NCBI RefSeq assembly: GCF_000621025.1
Contig: NZ_JHZJ01000011.1
Span: forward strand, 1-64,000
Length of the DNA stretch: 64,000 nucleotides
Reading direction: 5' to 3'
DNA from: Brackiella oedipodis DSM 13743
GTDB lineage: Bacteria; Pseudomonadota; Gammaproteobacteria; Burkholderiales; Burkholderiaceae_B
Every line of letters starts with the position of its first letter. Within the stretch, counting starts at the first letter, position 1. The position numbers were made by a program, and so were the translations under genes. Shown in pieces: positions 1-9,447 of this stretch. The notes beneath the pieces are model-generated. The model was not told where the DNA came from and did not search any database. It worked only from the letters and a program-made list of their open reading frames with translations.

Positions 1-422
1 ACCATATCGGCTTTGTTAAGGAAGACGAGAATATAAGGTACACCTACTTGACGAGACAACAAGATGTGCTCGCGAGTTTGTGGCATTGGGCCGTCAGCGG
101 CTGAACATACGAGAATCGCACCGTCCATTTGCGCGGCACCCGTAATCATGTTTTTGACGTAGTCAGCGTGTCCTGGGCAGTCTACGTGCGCATAGTGACG
201 AGTCGCTGTTTCGTACTCAACGTGAGAGGTATTGATGGTAATACCACGCGCTTTTTCTTCTGGGGCATTGTCAATTTGGCTGTAGTCTCTGGCCTCACCG
301 CCGTTCTCTTTTGCAAGAATCGTTGTGATTGCTGCAGTTAATGTGGTTTTACCATGATCGACGTGACCAATCGTACCTACGTTGACGTGCGGTTTGGTAC
401 GTTCAAACTTTCCTTTTGCCAT
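1..422 (-). CDS. tuf: Elongation factor Tu, N-terminal part (runs off window)
   Basis: EF-Tu carries aminoacyl-tRNA to the ribosomal A site in a GTP-dependent way. Reading leftward from the ATG at 422, the protein starts [20 protein letters not shown]. The P-loop GHVDHGKT lies at residues 19-26, the G3 motif DCPGH follows, and NKAD (the G4 motif) appears just before the window edge. About 140 of the roughly 396 residues are present; the missing C-terminal part is a window truncation and not a defect. The gene follows tRNA-Tyr, tRNA-Gly and tRNA-Thr on the same strand, the classical tRNA-tufB arrangement, so it is probably co-transcribed with them from the promoter at 876-904. Confidence 0.98.
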   Translation of the reverse strand, partial: MAKGKFERTKPHVNVGTIGHVDHGKTTLTAAITTILAKENGGEARDYSQIDNAPEEKARGITINTSHVEYETATRHYAHVDCPGHADYVKNMITGAAQMDGAILVCSAADGPMPQTREHILLSRQVGVPYILVFLNKADM

Positions 423-467
423 ATCAGACTCCTGAAAGACGGTGTTTAATTAGTGCGATTGCTGTTG

Positions 468-542
<75 letters not shown>

Positions 543-565
543 ATTGAAATCATGTTTGTCAGATA

Positions 566-639
566 TGGAGCGGGTGAAGGGAATCGAACCCTCGTCATCA
601 GCTTGGAAGGCTGTTGCACTACCATTGTGCTACACCCGC
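566..639 (-). tRNA. tRNA-Gly (anticodon TCC)
   Basis: On the minus strand the acceptor stem is GCGGGTG/CACCCGC, the anticodon loop is CTTCCAA (anticodon TCC) and the T arm contains GGGTTCGATTCCC. The discriminator is T and CCA is encoded at 566-568. It is the middle tRNA of the Tyr-Gly-Thr-tuf unit. Confidence 0.97.
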
Positions 640-775
640 ACTAAACGCCTACCACAATAAAAAGGTGGAGCGTATGTGTAGCGACTGCTTATGCTAGAAA
701 TGAGCTACCACCCTAAATCTATCTGACATTTTAATAGCAACTACAGCATAACGCCGTAGTTGCTATGGATAATTC

Positions 776-861
776 TGGTGGTGGAGGTTGGATTCGAACC
801 AACGTAGGCGCAAGCCAACAGATTTACAGTCTGCCCCCTTTAGCCACTCGGGCACTCCACC
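776..861 (-). tRNA. tRNA-Tyr (anticodon GTA)
   Basis: An 86-nt class II tRNA on the minus strand with acceptor stem GGTGGAG/CTCCACC, anticodon loop CTGTAAA (anticodon GTA), a long variable arm and an encoded CCA (776-778). It is the first gene of the tRNA-tuf unit and sits directly behind a near-consensus promoter. Confidence 0.97.
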
Positions 862-875
862 AAATGGAATTAAGC

Positions 876-904
876 ATTATCACTAATTTACAAAGCTTTG
901 TCAA
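876..904 (-). promoter_or_regulatory. Sigma70 promoter of the tRNA-Tyr/Gly/Thr-tuf operon
   Basis: Minus strand: -35 TTGACA (899-904), exactly 17 bases, then -10 GATAAT (876-881). The -10 lies about 14 bases ahead of the tRNA-Tyr 5' end, as expected for a stable-RNA promoter. The downstream end of parB lies only 46 bases upstream. Confidence 0.85.
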
Positions 905-949
905 GGCTTCGTGCTTAATTTTTTTGAAAAAGTTTTGTTTTTGTGTGAT

Positions 950-1975
950 TTAAGACTCAATAATATCGCTAAGTCCTTGTTTTTTAAGGATATAATTAAG
1001 TTGGTCCCAGTTATGAAAATTAATGACCAAGCTGCCTTGTTGTTTTTTGTTGACTTTAATCTCTACTTGCGTACCTAGGTAATCGGCAATGGCACGTTCT
1101 AGTCTCAACGTGTCGCCGTTTTTAGTGGCGGTACTCGGTTTGCTTTTGATGACGCCCTCGCGAGCATTTTTCATGCGATTAATGAGTTTTTCGGCTTCAC
1201 GCACGCTTAACGCTTGGCTGACAATTTTATTGGCGGCAATAATTTGTTCGGCGCTGGTCAAGGCCAATAAGGCTCTGCCCTGCCCCATGCTTAGCTTGTT
1301 TTGCGCCATCATTACTTGCACCGGTTCGGCAAGATTTAGGAGGCGCAAAATATTAGTAGTGGTCGCTCGTGAACGTCCAATCGCCTGCGCCGCTTGTTCA
1401 TGCGTATAGTTAAACTCATTGATTAAGCGCTGTACACCTTTGGCCTCCTCGAGTGGATTTAAATCCTCCCGTTGCATATTTTCAATTAATGCAATGATGG
1501 CGGCTTTTTCGTCATTCACTTCAAAAATCACCACGGGTACTTCTTTGAGACCCGCCAGTTGCGAAGCCACAAAACGCCGTTCACCCGCAATAATCTCATA
1601 TTTAACGTCTTTTTCTTTTTCTGCCTTATTGAGCGGGCGTACCAAAAGCGGCTGCACTACCCCTTCCGTCTTAATCGAGGCCGCTAATTCTTGCAGGGCT
1701 TCTTGTTCCATATGATGGCGGGGTTGATATTTACCGGCTTGCAGTTGGTGTAGGCCCAGCATGCGTGGTTTTTGTTGGTCGTCTTGCGTTTCTGTTTTGT
1801 TTTTTTGTTGTAAGCTTGCTGAAAAATCAATATCTTTGCCTAATAAACCATCTAGACCGCGTCCTAGACCTTTTTTGATTGGCGTTTTACCGGCTGTGGT
1901 TTTGCCTGTAGAAACCGTTTTTTTGCCACTGGCTTTTTTTGCTGTTGAATTATTTGATTTTTTTGAAATACTCAC
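950..1975 (-). CDS. parB: Chromosome partitioning protein ParB
   Basis: ParB is the CTPase clamp that loads on parS and spreads to build the origin-segregation complex. The 341-residue protein starts at a GTG (1973-1975). A lysine-rich tail contains the KKGLGRGLDGLLG motif (residues 34-46). The ParB/Srx nucleotide-binding fold follows, with GERR at 131-134 and ENMQREDLNP at 165-174, and then the KorB-type helix-turn-helix around 190-215 and a C-terminal dimerisation region. No strong ribosome binding site precedes the GTG, so coupling to parA, 51 bases upstream, is plausible. Five copies of its expected target site lie at 5692, 6038, 6120, 8676 and 10959. Confidence 0.97.
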   Translation of the reverse strand: MSISKKSNNSTAKKASGKKTVSTGKTTAGKTPIKKGLGRGLDGLLGKDIDFSASLQQKNKTETQDDQQKPRMLGLHQLQAGKYQPRHHMEQEALQELAASIKTEGVVQPLLVRPLNKAEKEKDVKYEIIAGERRFVASQLAGLKEVPVVIFEVNDEKAAIIALIENMQREDLNPLEEAKGVQRLINEFNYTHEQAAQAIGRSRATTTNILRLLNLAEPVQVMMAQNKLSMGQGRALLALTSAEQIIAANKIVSQALSVREAEKLINRMKNAREGVIKSKPSTATKNGDTLRLERAIADYLGTQVEIKVNKKQQGSLVINFHNWDQLNYILKKQGLSDIIES

Positions 1976-2026
1976 AATCTGTACCGTGTTCGTTGAAAGG
2001 GTTTAGTTGGATGGATTTATCTACAA

Positions 2027-2824
2027 TTAAGTTTGCTTTTGTTTGGCTTTTTTCTTGATGCGTTGGATTAACTCTTTACCAAAAGCGCTATAGGCTTTAG
2101 CACCTCTCGAATGTTTATCATACAACACCCCTGGCAAGCCGTAGCTAGGTGCTTCTGCCAATCTGACATTGCGCGGTATCACCGTCTTAAAGACATTATC
2201 ACCAAAATACTGCTCAAGCTGCTCAGAGACTTGTTGCTGCAAAGTAATTCTCGGATCATACATGACGCGCAAAATTCCCATAAATAACAACTCTGGATTG
2301 ATGTTGTTATAGACCCGTTTGACGGTATTTACTAAGTCGGATAACCCTTCTAAAGCAAAATACTCGCATTGCATAGGAATGATAACGCCGTGTGCAATCG
2401 CTAAAGCATTTAGCGTCAGTAGCGATAAGGTGGGCGGGCAATCAATAAAAATATAGTCGTAATTGGCTCGTATCGGTTTTAGTGCTTTTTTTAGTCTAAA
2501 TTCACGATCCTCTAAATCCGCCAAATCTATATCGATGCCGGCCAATTCCCTATTACTTGGTAAGACATCATAGCCAACTTCGTCTGGGTGTTGAATCGCC
2601 TCAATCAACGGCGCTTGACCTATCAAAATATCGTAAAGATTTATCTTCAATTGGCTTTTATCGATGCCTGAACCCATGGTGGCATTGCCCTGAGGATCAA
2701 TATCAATGAGTAGTACTTTTTTGCCCATAGCCGCTACCACAGCAGATAAATTAGTTGCTGTGGTGGTTTTTCCTACGCCCCCTTTTTGGTTGGCAATACA
2801 CAGTATTTTGGCTTTATCGGACAT
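2027..2824 (-). CDS. parA: Chromosome partitioning ATPase ParA (Soj)
   Basis: A Walker-type partition ATPase that drives ParB-parS complexes over the nucleoid. The deviant Walker A motif KGGVGKTT is at residues 14-21, after a start with no N-terminal helix-turn-helix, so this is the chromosomal Soj type. DIDPQGN (switch I) and the Walker B stretch FIDCPPTLS are visible. Its 265 residues are normal for the family. It sits between rsmG and parB with gaps of about 50 bases on each side, consistent with one mnmG-rsmG-parA-parB transcript. Confidence 0.97.
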   Translation of the reverse strand: MSDKAKILCIANQKGGVGKTTTATNLSAVVAAMGKKVLLIDIDPQGNATMGSGIDKSQLKINLYDILIGQAPLIEAIQHPDEVGYDVLPSNRELAGIDIDLADLEDREFRLKKALKPIRANYDYIFIDCPPTLSLLTLNALAIAHGVIIPMQCEYFALEGLSDLVNTVKRVYNNINPELLFMGILRVMYDPRITLQQQVSEQLEQYFGDNVFKTVIPRNVRLAEAPSYGLPGVLYDKHSRGAKAYSAFGKELIQRIKKKAKQKQT

Positions 2825-2876
2825 GCTTTCCCTTTTTGCTTTGTAAAGATATAAAAAATAACAAAATTTCAGCGAG

Positions 2877-3638
2877 CTAATGAGTTTGTGGCGTTGCTTG
2901 TTTTTTGGCTTGCAAATAAATTAAGCTGCGCTGCGCCTGCATTTCAGGCACCTGTAACTCAAGATACTTATGCACCTGCCAGGAGGTGTGCGCCAGTGCT
3001 TGCATTTCTGACTCATGATATTGAGCTTTCATGGCCACCATCATGCCTTTGTTTTTGAGGCAGTGCCCTGACCAATCTACGAAATCTCGTAATGATGCAA
3101 ATGCACGAGAGATCACTATATCTGCACAGTGCGCTGGATAATCCTGAATCCTTGTGTGCACTGCATTAAGATTTTTCAGCTTAAGTAAACCCGCTACCAT
3201 CGTGATAAAGGCTGTTTTTTTGTGGACCGCATCAATACACGTAACGTGCCAAGTCGGATTCATAATCGCCAAAACAACGCCTGGTAAGCCACCACCAGAC
3301 CCTACATCAAGCACCGATAATGGTTGGACAGAGACATCTTGTGTGGACACTTGAGCGGCTTCGCTAAGTGCAGGATTACTGTAGGCCTTTAGATCTTGTT
3401 GCACTAATTCTTGTAAAGGCTTGACCACAGTTAAGCTATCAATAATATGCTGGATTAAGATATCCCGTGGGTCTTTGATCGCGGTGATGTTATAGGTTTT
3501 ATTCCACTTTTTTATGAGTTCTACATAAGCCAATAGACGCTCGGCTTGTTGCGCACTCAGCGCCAAGCCTAAGACTTGACTGGCGGCTTGTAAGCGCTCA
3601 GCGAGCTGAGATTGGTCAGTGGCAAAAACGGGCGGCAT
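2877..3638 (-). CDS. rsmG: 16S rRNA (guanine527-N7)-methyltransferase RsmG
   Basis: Methylates N7 of G527 of 16S rRNA using S-adenosylmethionine. The SAM-binding motif DVGSGGGLPG is at residues 111-120, preceded by the family signature KWNKTYNITA (44-53). At 253 residues it is longer than the usual 205-215. The extra length is mostly a low-complexity insert (about 80-107) before the SAM site. It follows mnmG by 54 bases, the normal gidA-gidB order near replication origins. Confidence 0.96.
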   Translation of the reverse strand: MPPVFATDQSQLAERLQAASQVLGLALSAQQAERLLAYVELIKKWNKTYNITAIKDPRDILIQHIIDSLTVVKPLQELVQQDLKAYSNPALSEAAQVSTQDVSVQPLSVLDVGSGGGLPGVVLAIMNPTWHVTCIDAVHKKTAFITMVAGLLKLKNLNAVHTRIQDYPAHCADIVISRAFASLRDFVDWSGHCLKNKGMMVAMKAQYHESEMQALAHTSWQVHKYLELQVPEMQAQRSLIYLQAKKQATPQTH

Positions 3639-3692
3639 AATATAGACAATCCTTAGACTTTGTTGATTGTAACGTGCATATAAAGCGATCGC

Positions 3693-5603
3693 TTACTGTA
3701 AATTTTGCGCTAATTGCAGACGTTTAAGATGGATCAGCAACAAAGAAATAGCGGCGGGTGTCACTCCAGAAATACGCGCGGCCTGACCAATGGTCTCAGG
3801 TTTGTGTTGTTTTAGTTTTTGGCGAACCTCAAAAGACAAGTTTTTAAGTTCATCATAGTCAATAGTGGCTGGGATTTTATGACTCTCGTACTGATTTTGG
3901 CGACGTACTTCTTCTTGTTGTCGCTCAATATAGCCGGCATATTTAATCTGCACTTCAACTTGGTGAATCGCCTCATCGCTTAAATTCACACCAGCAAATA
4001 GATCCAGACCTTGGGTCGTGGGTAGCTGTTGCAAATCGCTATAAGAGACATTTGGTCGTTTTAGTAATTCTGCCAAACTATAGTCTTTTTCTGGTGCTTT
4101 ACCAAGCACTTGCGTAGCCGCCTCAGTTTGTAATTCACTTGGTTTGACACGAGTCGTTTGTAAGCGTTTAATTTCTGCTGCCACTTGTTGCTGTTTACTA
4201 GCAAACTGTTGCCAGCGTTCTTCGGGGACTACTCCCAGACGATAACCTATTTCTGTGAGGCGGAAATCCGCATTATCCTCACGTAAGCTCAAACGATATT
4301 CAGCTCTTGAGGTAAACATACGATATGGCTCAGTCACGCCGCTAGTGATTAAATCATCGACCAATACACCCAAGTAGGCTTGATTACGAGCCGGTGTCCA
4401 GCTGTCTTGACCCTTGATAGCAAGTGCTGCATTCAAACCCGCTAACAGACCTTGAGCAGCGGCTTCTTCATAGCCCGTGGTGCCATTGATTTGACCCGCA
4501 AAATATAGTCCTTGGATATATTTGGTTTCTAAACTTGATTTCAGTTCCCGCGGATCAAAATAGTCATATTCAATAGCATAGCCTGGGCGCATGATATGGG
4601 CATTTTCAAGCCCTTCTATGCTGTGTACTAAATCCAATTGCACATCAAAAGGCAAACTTGTTGAGATACCGTTAGGGTAGACTTCATGTGTATTTAACCC
4701 TTCTGGTTCTAAAAAGATTTGATGACTTTGTTTATCGGCAAACCGATTAACTTTATCTTCAATAGATGGGCAATAACGAGGCCCTACACCGCCAATCACA
4801 CCTGTATACAAAGGTGAGCGGTCCAGCCCTTTACGAATAATCTCATGTGTATGAGCATTAGTTTTAGTAATCCAGCAAGAGACCTGAGCTGGATGCATGG
4901 CCGCATTGCCCATGTAAGAAAAAACAGGTACAGGATCACTGTCACCTTTTTGCTCTTGGAGTTTACTAAAGTCAATAGTACGAGCATCAATCCGTGGCGG
5001 TGTACCTGTTTTAAGTCGACCAATAGGTAGTTTTAATTCATTAAGTCGTTCTGCAAGACGACTCGCAGGCGGATCACCAGCACGTCCTCCCTTATAGTTA
5101 CTCAAACCTATATGAATCTTGCCATTCAAAAAGGTGCCTGCAGTTAAGATCACTTTTTGCGCCATAAATTGCGTGCCAATTTGCGTAACGACACCAGCCA
5201 CACGATCGCCTTGGAGAATCAGATCTTCAACGCCTTGTTGAAAAATCCAAAGATTCTCTTGATTTTCTAGAATAGAACGGATCGCTGCTTTATAAAGGGT
5301 ACGGTCTGCTTGCACACGTGTGGCACGCACAGCCGGCCCTTTAGAACTATTGAGGATCCTAAACTGAATACCACCCCTATCGGCTGCCAATGCCATAGCA
5401 CCGCCTAGGGCATCAATTTCCTTAACCAAATGACCCTTACCAATACCACCAATTGAGGGATTGCAAGACATCTGACCAAGGGTTTCGATGTTATGTGTGA
5501 CTAAGAGCGTCTTACAGCCCATACGTGCAGCAGCAAGGCAAGCCTCTGTGCCTGCATGTCCGCCACCCACAACAATGACATCAAATATTTCTGGGTATTT
5601 CAT
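3693..5603 (-). CDS. mnmG: tRNA uridine 5-carboxymethylaminomethyl modification enzyme MnmG (GidA)
   Basis: FAD-dependent subunit that, with MnmE, installs the cmnm5 group on wobble U34 of several tRNAs. The FAD-binding GGGHAGTE motif is at residues 13-20. The family blocks [22 protein letters not shown] and [14 protein letters not shown] are present, and the 636-residue length is typical. First gene of the leftward mnmG-rsmG-parAB unit. Its upstream gap carries three parS sites. Its partner mnmE lies at 15350-16750. Confidence 0.97.
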   Translation of the reverse strand: MKYPEIFDVIVVGGGHAGTEACLAAARMGCKTLLVTHNIETLGQMSCNPSIGGIGKGHLVKEIDALGGAMALAADRGGIQFRILNSSKGPAVRATRVQADRTLYKAAIRSILENQENLWIFQQGVEDLILQGDRVAGVVTQIGTQFMAQKVILTAGTFLNGKIHIGLSNYKGGRAGDPPASRLAERLNELKLPIGRLKTGTPPRIDARTIDFSKLQEQKGDSDPVPVFSYMGNAAMHPAQVSCWITKTNAHTHEIIRKGLDRSPLYTGVIGGVGPRYCPSIEDKVNRFADKQSHQIFLEPEGLNTHEVYPNGISTSLPFDVQLDLVHSIEGLENAHIMRPGYAIEYDYFDPRELKSSLETKYIQGLYFAGQINGTTGYEEAAAQGLLAGLNAALAIKGQDSWTPARNQAYLGVLVDDLITSGVTEPYRMFTSRAEYRLSLREDNADFRLTEIGYRLGVVPEERWQQFASKQQQVAAEIKRLQTTRVKPSELQTEAATQVLGKAPEKDYSLAELLKRPNVSYSDLQQLPTTQGLDLFAGVNLSDEAIHQVEVQIKYAGYIERQQEEVRRQNQYESHKIPATIDYDELKNLSFEVRQKLKQHKPETIGQAARISGVTPAAISLLLIHLKRLQLAQNLQ

Positions 5604-5691
5604 TTTCTAACCTAAAAATCTTATTATTTTGCTATATAAAACAGAGACTATTTAAGAGTAGTCTATTCATTGCGTAAAGCAATTTGAAGTA

Positions 5692-5707
5692 TGTTCCACG
5701 TGGAACA
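5692..5707. promoter_or_regulatory. parS site 1
   Basis: Perfect 16-bp palindrome TGTTCCACGTGGAACA. It matches the centromere-like parS consensus used by chromosomal ParB proteins in pseudomonads and betaproteobacteria. It lies 89 bases upstream of mnmG and about 3.7 kb from parB. Confidence 0.93.
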
Positions 5708-6037
5708 ATTGCCTATTGAGAATTGGTTGATACTGATGAGATATAGGTACTTAATCAACCATTTGTGAAGCTATTATTATAATTTAAATACCATCTTTTT
5801 ACATGATAGTAGGATATTTTAATCCCTAGTTTTCTACGTTTTTTGAGAAAACTTAAGTTTATGTTAGTGAGTTCAAATTTTTTTTCACTTGAAACTGTTT
5901 CTTTTGTGATTCTTATGTTTTGGGTATTTTTATAAAGTAAAAGCGTTAAGTGATAAAACAAAATCAATTTTTGTGATTTTATTTTATGTCTACATTAATA
6001 AGCATAATGCTAATAAAGCCAAGCAATGTTTTTCATA

Positions 6038-6053
6038 TGTTCCACGTGGAACA
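6038..6053. promoter_or_regulatory. parS site 2
   Basis: Second perfect copy of TGTTCCACGTGGAACA, intergenic, 346 bases from site 1 and 82 bases from site 3. Confidence 0.93.
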
Positions 6054-6109
6054 AACCAGTTAAAAAACATTTGTTACCATGCAAAGTTTTTTAATTCTTT
6101 CATTTAATA

Positions 6110-6145
6110 AAAAAGGTCATGTTCCACGTGGAACATGACCTTTTT
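6110..6145. terminator. 36-bp perfect palindrome: bidirectional terminator with parS core
   Basis: Both arms match over 18 bases: five A/T pairs, then GGTCA, then the parS half-site. As RNA this is a GC-containing stem ending in a run of U in either direction, 15 bases after the stop of the ABC ATPase gene (6161). It therefore probably terminates the leftward transporter operon while also binding ParB. A perfect palindrome has no dedicated loop, so a few central bases must open. Confidence 0.7.
6120..6135. promoter_or_regulatory. parS site 3, inside a terminator-like palindrome
   Basis: Third perfect TGTTCCACGTGGAACA. Here the symmetry continues for ten further bases on each side, so the site forms the centre of a 36-bp perfect palindrome (6110-6145). 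Confidence 0.93.
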
Positions 6146-6160
6146 AGTATTTTGCTGTGA

Positions 6161-6913
6161 TTAAACTCGAGTATTAATTTGCTGCAAAAATTGTTTAGTC
6201 AATGCTTGTTGTGGCTGATTAAGTAAATCTTCTGGACGGCCTTCCTCTATCACTCTCCCGTGATCCATAACTAAAACTTTATCAGCTACATCAAGCGCAA
6301 ACTTGATTTCATGTGTCACTACAACCATGGTCCAACCCTGTGTGGCGAGTTCTTTTATGGTGTTGAGAACTTCTCCTACCAACTCAGGATCTAGGGCAGA
6401 GGTAGGTTCATCGAACAACAATAATTGAGGTGCCAGGGCCAGTGCGCGGGCGATGCCAATACGTTGTTGCTGACCACCAGAGAGCTGATAAGGATAAAGA
6501 TTTGCTTTATCTGCTAAACCGACTTGAGCAATTAATTTTTGGGCAAGTTCTCGTGCCTCATTCTTGCTCTTGCCCTGAACGACAACCTGCCCTTCCATAA
6601 CATTACCTAAGGCTGTCTTGTGAGGAAACAAGTTATATTGTTGAAAGACCATACCGGATTTGCGACGCAAAGCGAGTATCCGACTCTTAGAGGGTTTTTG
6701 ACCAAAGTCGATACTTAAGGCTTGCTCCCCTGTAAACTCAATCGTTCCTTGTTCAGGCATTTCAAGCGCATTAAGGCAGCGCAAAAATGTGGTTTTACCA
6801 GAGCCTGACGGCCCCAGAATAACGACGACGCTACCTTTAGCAATATCTAAATCAATACCATGCAAAATTTCATGGTTATTAAAAGATTTATGAATATTTC
6901 GAACTTTAATCAT
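6161..6913 (-). CDS. Polar amino-acid ABC transporter, ATP-binding protein
   Basis: ATPase of a PAAT-family importer (GlnQ/TcyC/TcyN type). Walker A GPSGSGKT is at residues 34-41, followed by the Q-loop FQQYNLFPHKT, the signature LSGGQQQR, Walker B LLLFDEPTSALDPE and the switch histidine in VVVTHE. Its 250 residues are standard. The start lies 9 bases after the permease stop. The operon order is binding protein, permease, ATPase. The substrate is inferred only from family; cystine or another polar amino acid is likely. Confidence 0.93.
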   Translation of the reverse strand: MIKVRNIHKSFNNHEILHGIDLDIAKGSVVVILGPSGSGKTTFLRCLNALEMPEQGTIEFTGEQALSIDFGQKPSKSRILALRRKSGMVFQQYNLFPHKTALGNVMEGQVVVQGKSKNEARELAQKLIAQVGLADKANLYPYQLSGGQQQRIGIARALALAPQLLLFDEPTSALDPELVGEVLNTIKELATQGWTMVVVTHEIKFALDVADKVLVMDHGRVIEEGRPEDLLNQPQQALTKQFLQQINTRV

Positions 6914-6922
6914 TGATTCGCC

Positions 6923-7660
6923 CTATACAGCAATATGTTTACCTAAACGTTTTTCGAGGCGAGCCTGCAATACAAATAAAATCGTACAAAAGAACCAATA
7001 AAGCATAGCGGCTTCAATATAAACGGGTAGGAAATCATAAGTTCGATTACCTGCTTGTGAGGCTTCACGAAATAACTCAGTTACCGTCACAAATGACGCC
7101 AGTGAGGTGCCTTTGAATAAATTTATAAATTCATTACTCAAAGGCGGAACCGCCACTCGAACGGCTTGCGGAATAATGATATGACGGAAATTTTGTAAAT
7201 ACGTCATACCGATCGAATATCCCGCTTCCCATTGCCCTTTGTGTACGGATAGAATCGCCGCTCTGACAGTCTCAGAGCAATAAGCACCCACATTTAAGGA
7301 AAACGCAATAATAGCGGCAGGAATCGGATCAATGACAATATTGAGTGCTGGTAGGCCATAAAAAACAATACATAACTGTACTAACATCGGCGTACCACGA
7401 ATGATGGAAACATAACTTCTTGCTATGGCTCGCAACAGCTTTATCGTGATGCCTTTATTGGGTACCACACGAATCAAGGCCACAATCAGTGCCAGTATCA
7501 TGCCGATTAAAAATGAAACAATGGCCATCGGAATGGAGACCACAATACCTGCCTTAAGCATTGGCCAAAAAGCCAGCACGATGTTATGCGCCCTATCATC
7601 TGTCATGAAGGGCAACATAGCAAGAAGAGCTTCTATAGATGCGCTAATTTTTTCAAACAC
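6923..7660 (-). CDS. Polar amino-acid ABC transporter, permease
   Basis: HisM-type inner-membrane permease of 245 residues. A hydrophobic N-terminal segment is followed by further membrane spans. The EAA loop region reads EAGYSIGMTYLQNFRHIIIPQAVRVAVPPL, with the conserved EA-G-PQA-R pattern that contacts the ATPase. Single permease genes of this class normally form homodimers. It lies 40 bases after the binding-protein gene and 9 bases before the ATPase gene. Confidence 0.93.
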   Translation of the reverse strand: MFEKISASIEALLAMLPFMTDDRAHNIVLAFWPMLKAGIVVSIPMAIVSFLIGMILALIVALIRVVPNKGITIKLLRAIARSYVSIIRGTPMLVQLCIVFYGLPALNIVIDPIPAAIIAFSLNVGAYCSETVRAAILSVHKGQWEAGYSIGMTYLQNFRHIIIPQAVRVAVPPLSNEFINLFKGTSLASFVTVTELFREASQAGNRTYDFLPVYIEAAMLYWFFCTILFVLQARLEKRLGKHIAV

Positions 7661-7700
7661 TTAACTATCCTGCAAAGATTAAAAGCCATTAAGTCTTATC

Positions 7701-8498
7701 TTATTTTTTGGGAATGCTGACATCCTCACCAAAATATTTTTCACCCAATTCTTTGAGTACACCCTCTTCTTTAAGCTCTTTGACAGCTTGACTGATTTTT
7801 TCCATCGCTTCTTCATTACCTTTGTTGGCGACCACAGAAGTACCGATTTTTTCATCAGGGCCCGCGCGCCATGCAATACGCACGTTAGCGTCTGGGTGTT
7901 GTTTCATATAATCTAAGAATGACAACTCATCATTAAAAGTCGCCTCAGCACGTTTTTGATTAATCAACATAATGGATTGAGCTAAACCATCGACTGGAAC
8001 GATCTTGGCTTGGTACTTACGAGCCATTTCTCCGTAGTTACTGCTTAGGCTTTGTGCAGTTTTACGACCTTTGACATCTTCTGGTTTATTGATATCTGTC
8101 ACGTCTTTGGGTGTGACGAGCATGGCGCCAGAGTAGGTATAGGGCTCAGACTTGATAAAGGTCTTTTGACGTTCCGGTGTGGTTAAGCCTACCTGATTGA
8201 CGACAACATCAAAACGACCTGATTTCAACCCCGTCATCATGGCATCCCATTGGGTTTCTCTGAAATCTAATTTAATGTCTAGTTTTTTAGCAATAGCCCG
8301 CATTACATCGACGTCATAACCCACCAATTTATTAGACTTATCATGATAAGTAAACGGTGCATACGTACCTTCTGTCCCAACACTCACCGTACCATGATTA
8401 TTAATCCGATCTAATAAAGAATCTGCTTGAGCAAGGCTTACACCACTTAACATAAGACTCACTAAAGCGGTTTTGAAAACAAATTTGGATAATTTCAT
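7701..8498 (-). CDS. Periplasmic amino-acid (cystine-type) binding protein
   Basis: Family 3 solute-binding protein of 265 residues with a Sec signal peptide (basic start, hydrophobic 8-23, cleavage likely after AQA). The family signature GYDVDVMRAIAKKL and the segment GRFDVVVNQVGLTTPERQKTF are clear. Conservation of the latter with cystine-binding proteins suggests L-cystine, but a neutral or polar amino acid cannot be excluded. First gene of the three-gene leftward importer operon. parS site 4 lies 178 bases upstream of its start. Confidence 0.93.
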   Translation of the reverse strand: MKLSKFVFKTALVSLMLSGVSLAQADSLLDRINNHGTVSVGTEGTYAPFTYHDKSNKLVGYDVDVMRAIAKKLDIKLDFRETQWDAMMTGLKSGRFDVVVNQVGLTTPERQKTFIKSEPYTYSGAMLVTPKDVTDINKPEDVKGRKTAQSLSSNYGEMARKYQAKIVPVDGLAQSIMLINQKRAEATFNDELSFLDYMKQHPDANVRIAWRAGPDEKIGTSVVANKGNEEAMEKISQAVKELKEEGVLKELGEKYFGEDVSIPKK

Positions 8499-8675
8499 AT
8501 AATTCCTTGGTCAAAATAAAATGCTAGAAAAAAACAAATTTCTATAGCAAAAGCCTTTAGTTTACTAGTGACTTTAGATTTTTAAATTATAAGGTTAAAT
8601 TGATTGTAACCTATGACGCTATTTTTAAAAAACAGCCATTAACTGTACGAAAAACCTTCGACTCAATCATAATAG

Positions 8676-8691
8676 TGTTCCACGTGGAACA
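8676..8691. promoter_or_regulatory. parS site 4
   Basis: Perfect TGTTCCACGTGGAACA in the gap between the binding-protein gene and the glutathione S-transferase gene, 2.5 kb from site 3. Confidence 0.93.
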
Positions 8692-8708
8692 ATCCCTACA
8701 CCTACTAT

Positions 8709-8743
8709 AAAAGCCGATTAGTGAAAAACAATAATCGGCTTTT
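8709..8743. terminator. Rho-independent terminator of gst
   Basis: Stem AAAAGCCGATTA / TAATCGGCTTTT with an 11-base loop and T runs in both directions. It lies 18 bases after the gst stop codon. Confidence 0.8.
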
Positions 8744-8760
8744 TGTACACACAATATCGG

Positions 8761-9447
8761 TTATTTTTTGCCAATATTGATACTAGCGTGATCAGGTGTT
8801 TTTTCTTCGGTTGCTTTAAAAGCGGGACGCGCTGTAACACGCTCGACATAGGCGAGAATATTTGGGCTAGTCGCTACTTTCTTAAGCGTCAGGGCACGTA
8901 AAGGGAACGCCATTTGAATATCAGCAAAACCAAATTTATCGCTACTAAAGTATTCATGTGAGCCTAAATAGTTTTCTACAAAAGCAATAATCTTACGAAT
9001 TCTAGGCGTAGAGTAATTACTTTGAATTTGTTCCCGAATTTTTTTGGTGACAGGTCGCATCATCATAGGCACGACATCACTGTCGAGCATGTCTGTAACT
9101 GTCGTGAATGTCAGTAAAGGCATAAATGAGCCCTCCGCAAACTGCAGCCAAAAGTCATAATTCGTGAAAGCTTCTTCATCGCTAGGCTTGAATTCATTAT
9201 TAGTATCAAAACGGCGTTGCAATAAATTTAAAATAGCGCCAGATTCTGTTAGCATTTGGCCATCGAGTTCTAACACTGGGGATACTCCCAAAGGATGAGC
9301 ATTACTCAACTCATCTGCTGCTTGGCCATCCTCCTGCCGTTTATAGGGCACAATTTCATAGTTTTGTTTGAGTTCTTCTAGTGCCCATACGATTCTTTGG
9401 GCGCGGGAATTTTCTAGATAGTGTACCTTGATAGTCGCTGCGCTCAT
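8761..9447 (-). CDS. Glutathione S-transferase family protein
   Basis: Cytosolic GST of 228 residues. The N-terminal thioredoxin-like domain starts IKVHYLENSRAQRIVWALEE and carries the glutathione gamma-glutamyl contact region LTESGAILNLL (about residues 66-76, the ES-AIL motif). The all-helical C-terminal domain ends with FGFADIQMAFPLRAL. GSTs of this subgroup conjugate or reduce electrophilic substrates; the substrate here is unknown. Monocistronic, leftward. An inverted repeat lies in the upstream gap at 9500-9527. Confidence 0.9.
   Translation of the reverse strand: MSAATIKVHYLENSRAQRIVWALEELKQNYEIVPYKRQEDGQAADELSNAHPLGVSPVLELDGQMLTESGAILNLLQRRFDTNNEFKPSDEEAFTNYDFWLQFAEGSFMPLLTFTTVTDMLDSDVVPMMMRPVTKKIREQIQSNYSTPRIRKIIAFVENYLGSHEYFSSDKFGFADIQMAFPLRALTLKKVATSPNILAYVERVTARPAFKATEEKTPDHASINIGKK

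Larger units (their letters stand above)
5604..6160. other. AT-rich intergenic region with three parS sites
   Basis: A 557-base gap between mnmG and the ABC importer, strongly AT-rich. It holds three perfect parS palindromes (5692, 6038, 6120) and the terminator-like palindrome at 6110-6145. A 70-codon open frame on the minus strand (5755-5967) has low-complexity composition and no recognisable domain, so I do not call it a gene. The promoter of mnmG must lie in the left half but I cannot place it with confidence. Confidence 0.8.

Noticed and set aside
1089-1715. Plus-strand frames opposite parB
   Set aside because: Shadows of parB in the antisense frame; the parB frame has full family motifs.
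5755-5967. 70-codon minus-strand frame between mnmG and the ABC importer
   Set aside because: Low-complexity, Lys/Asn/Tyr-rich translation of AT-rich DNA, no ribosome binding site, no recognisable domain.
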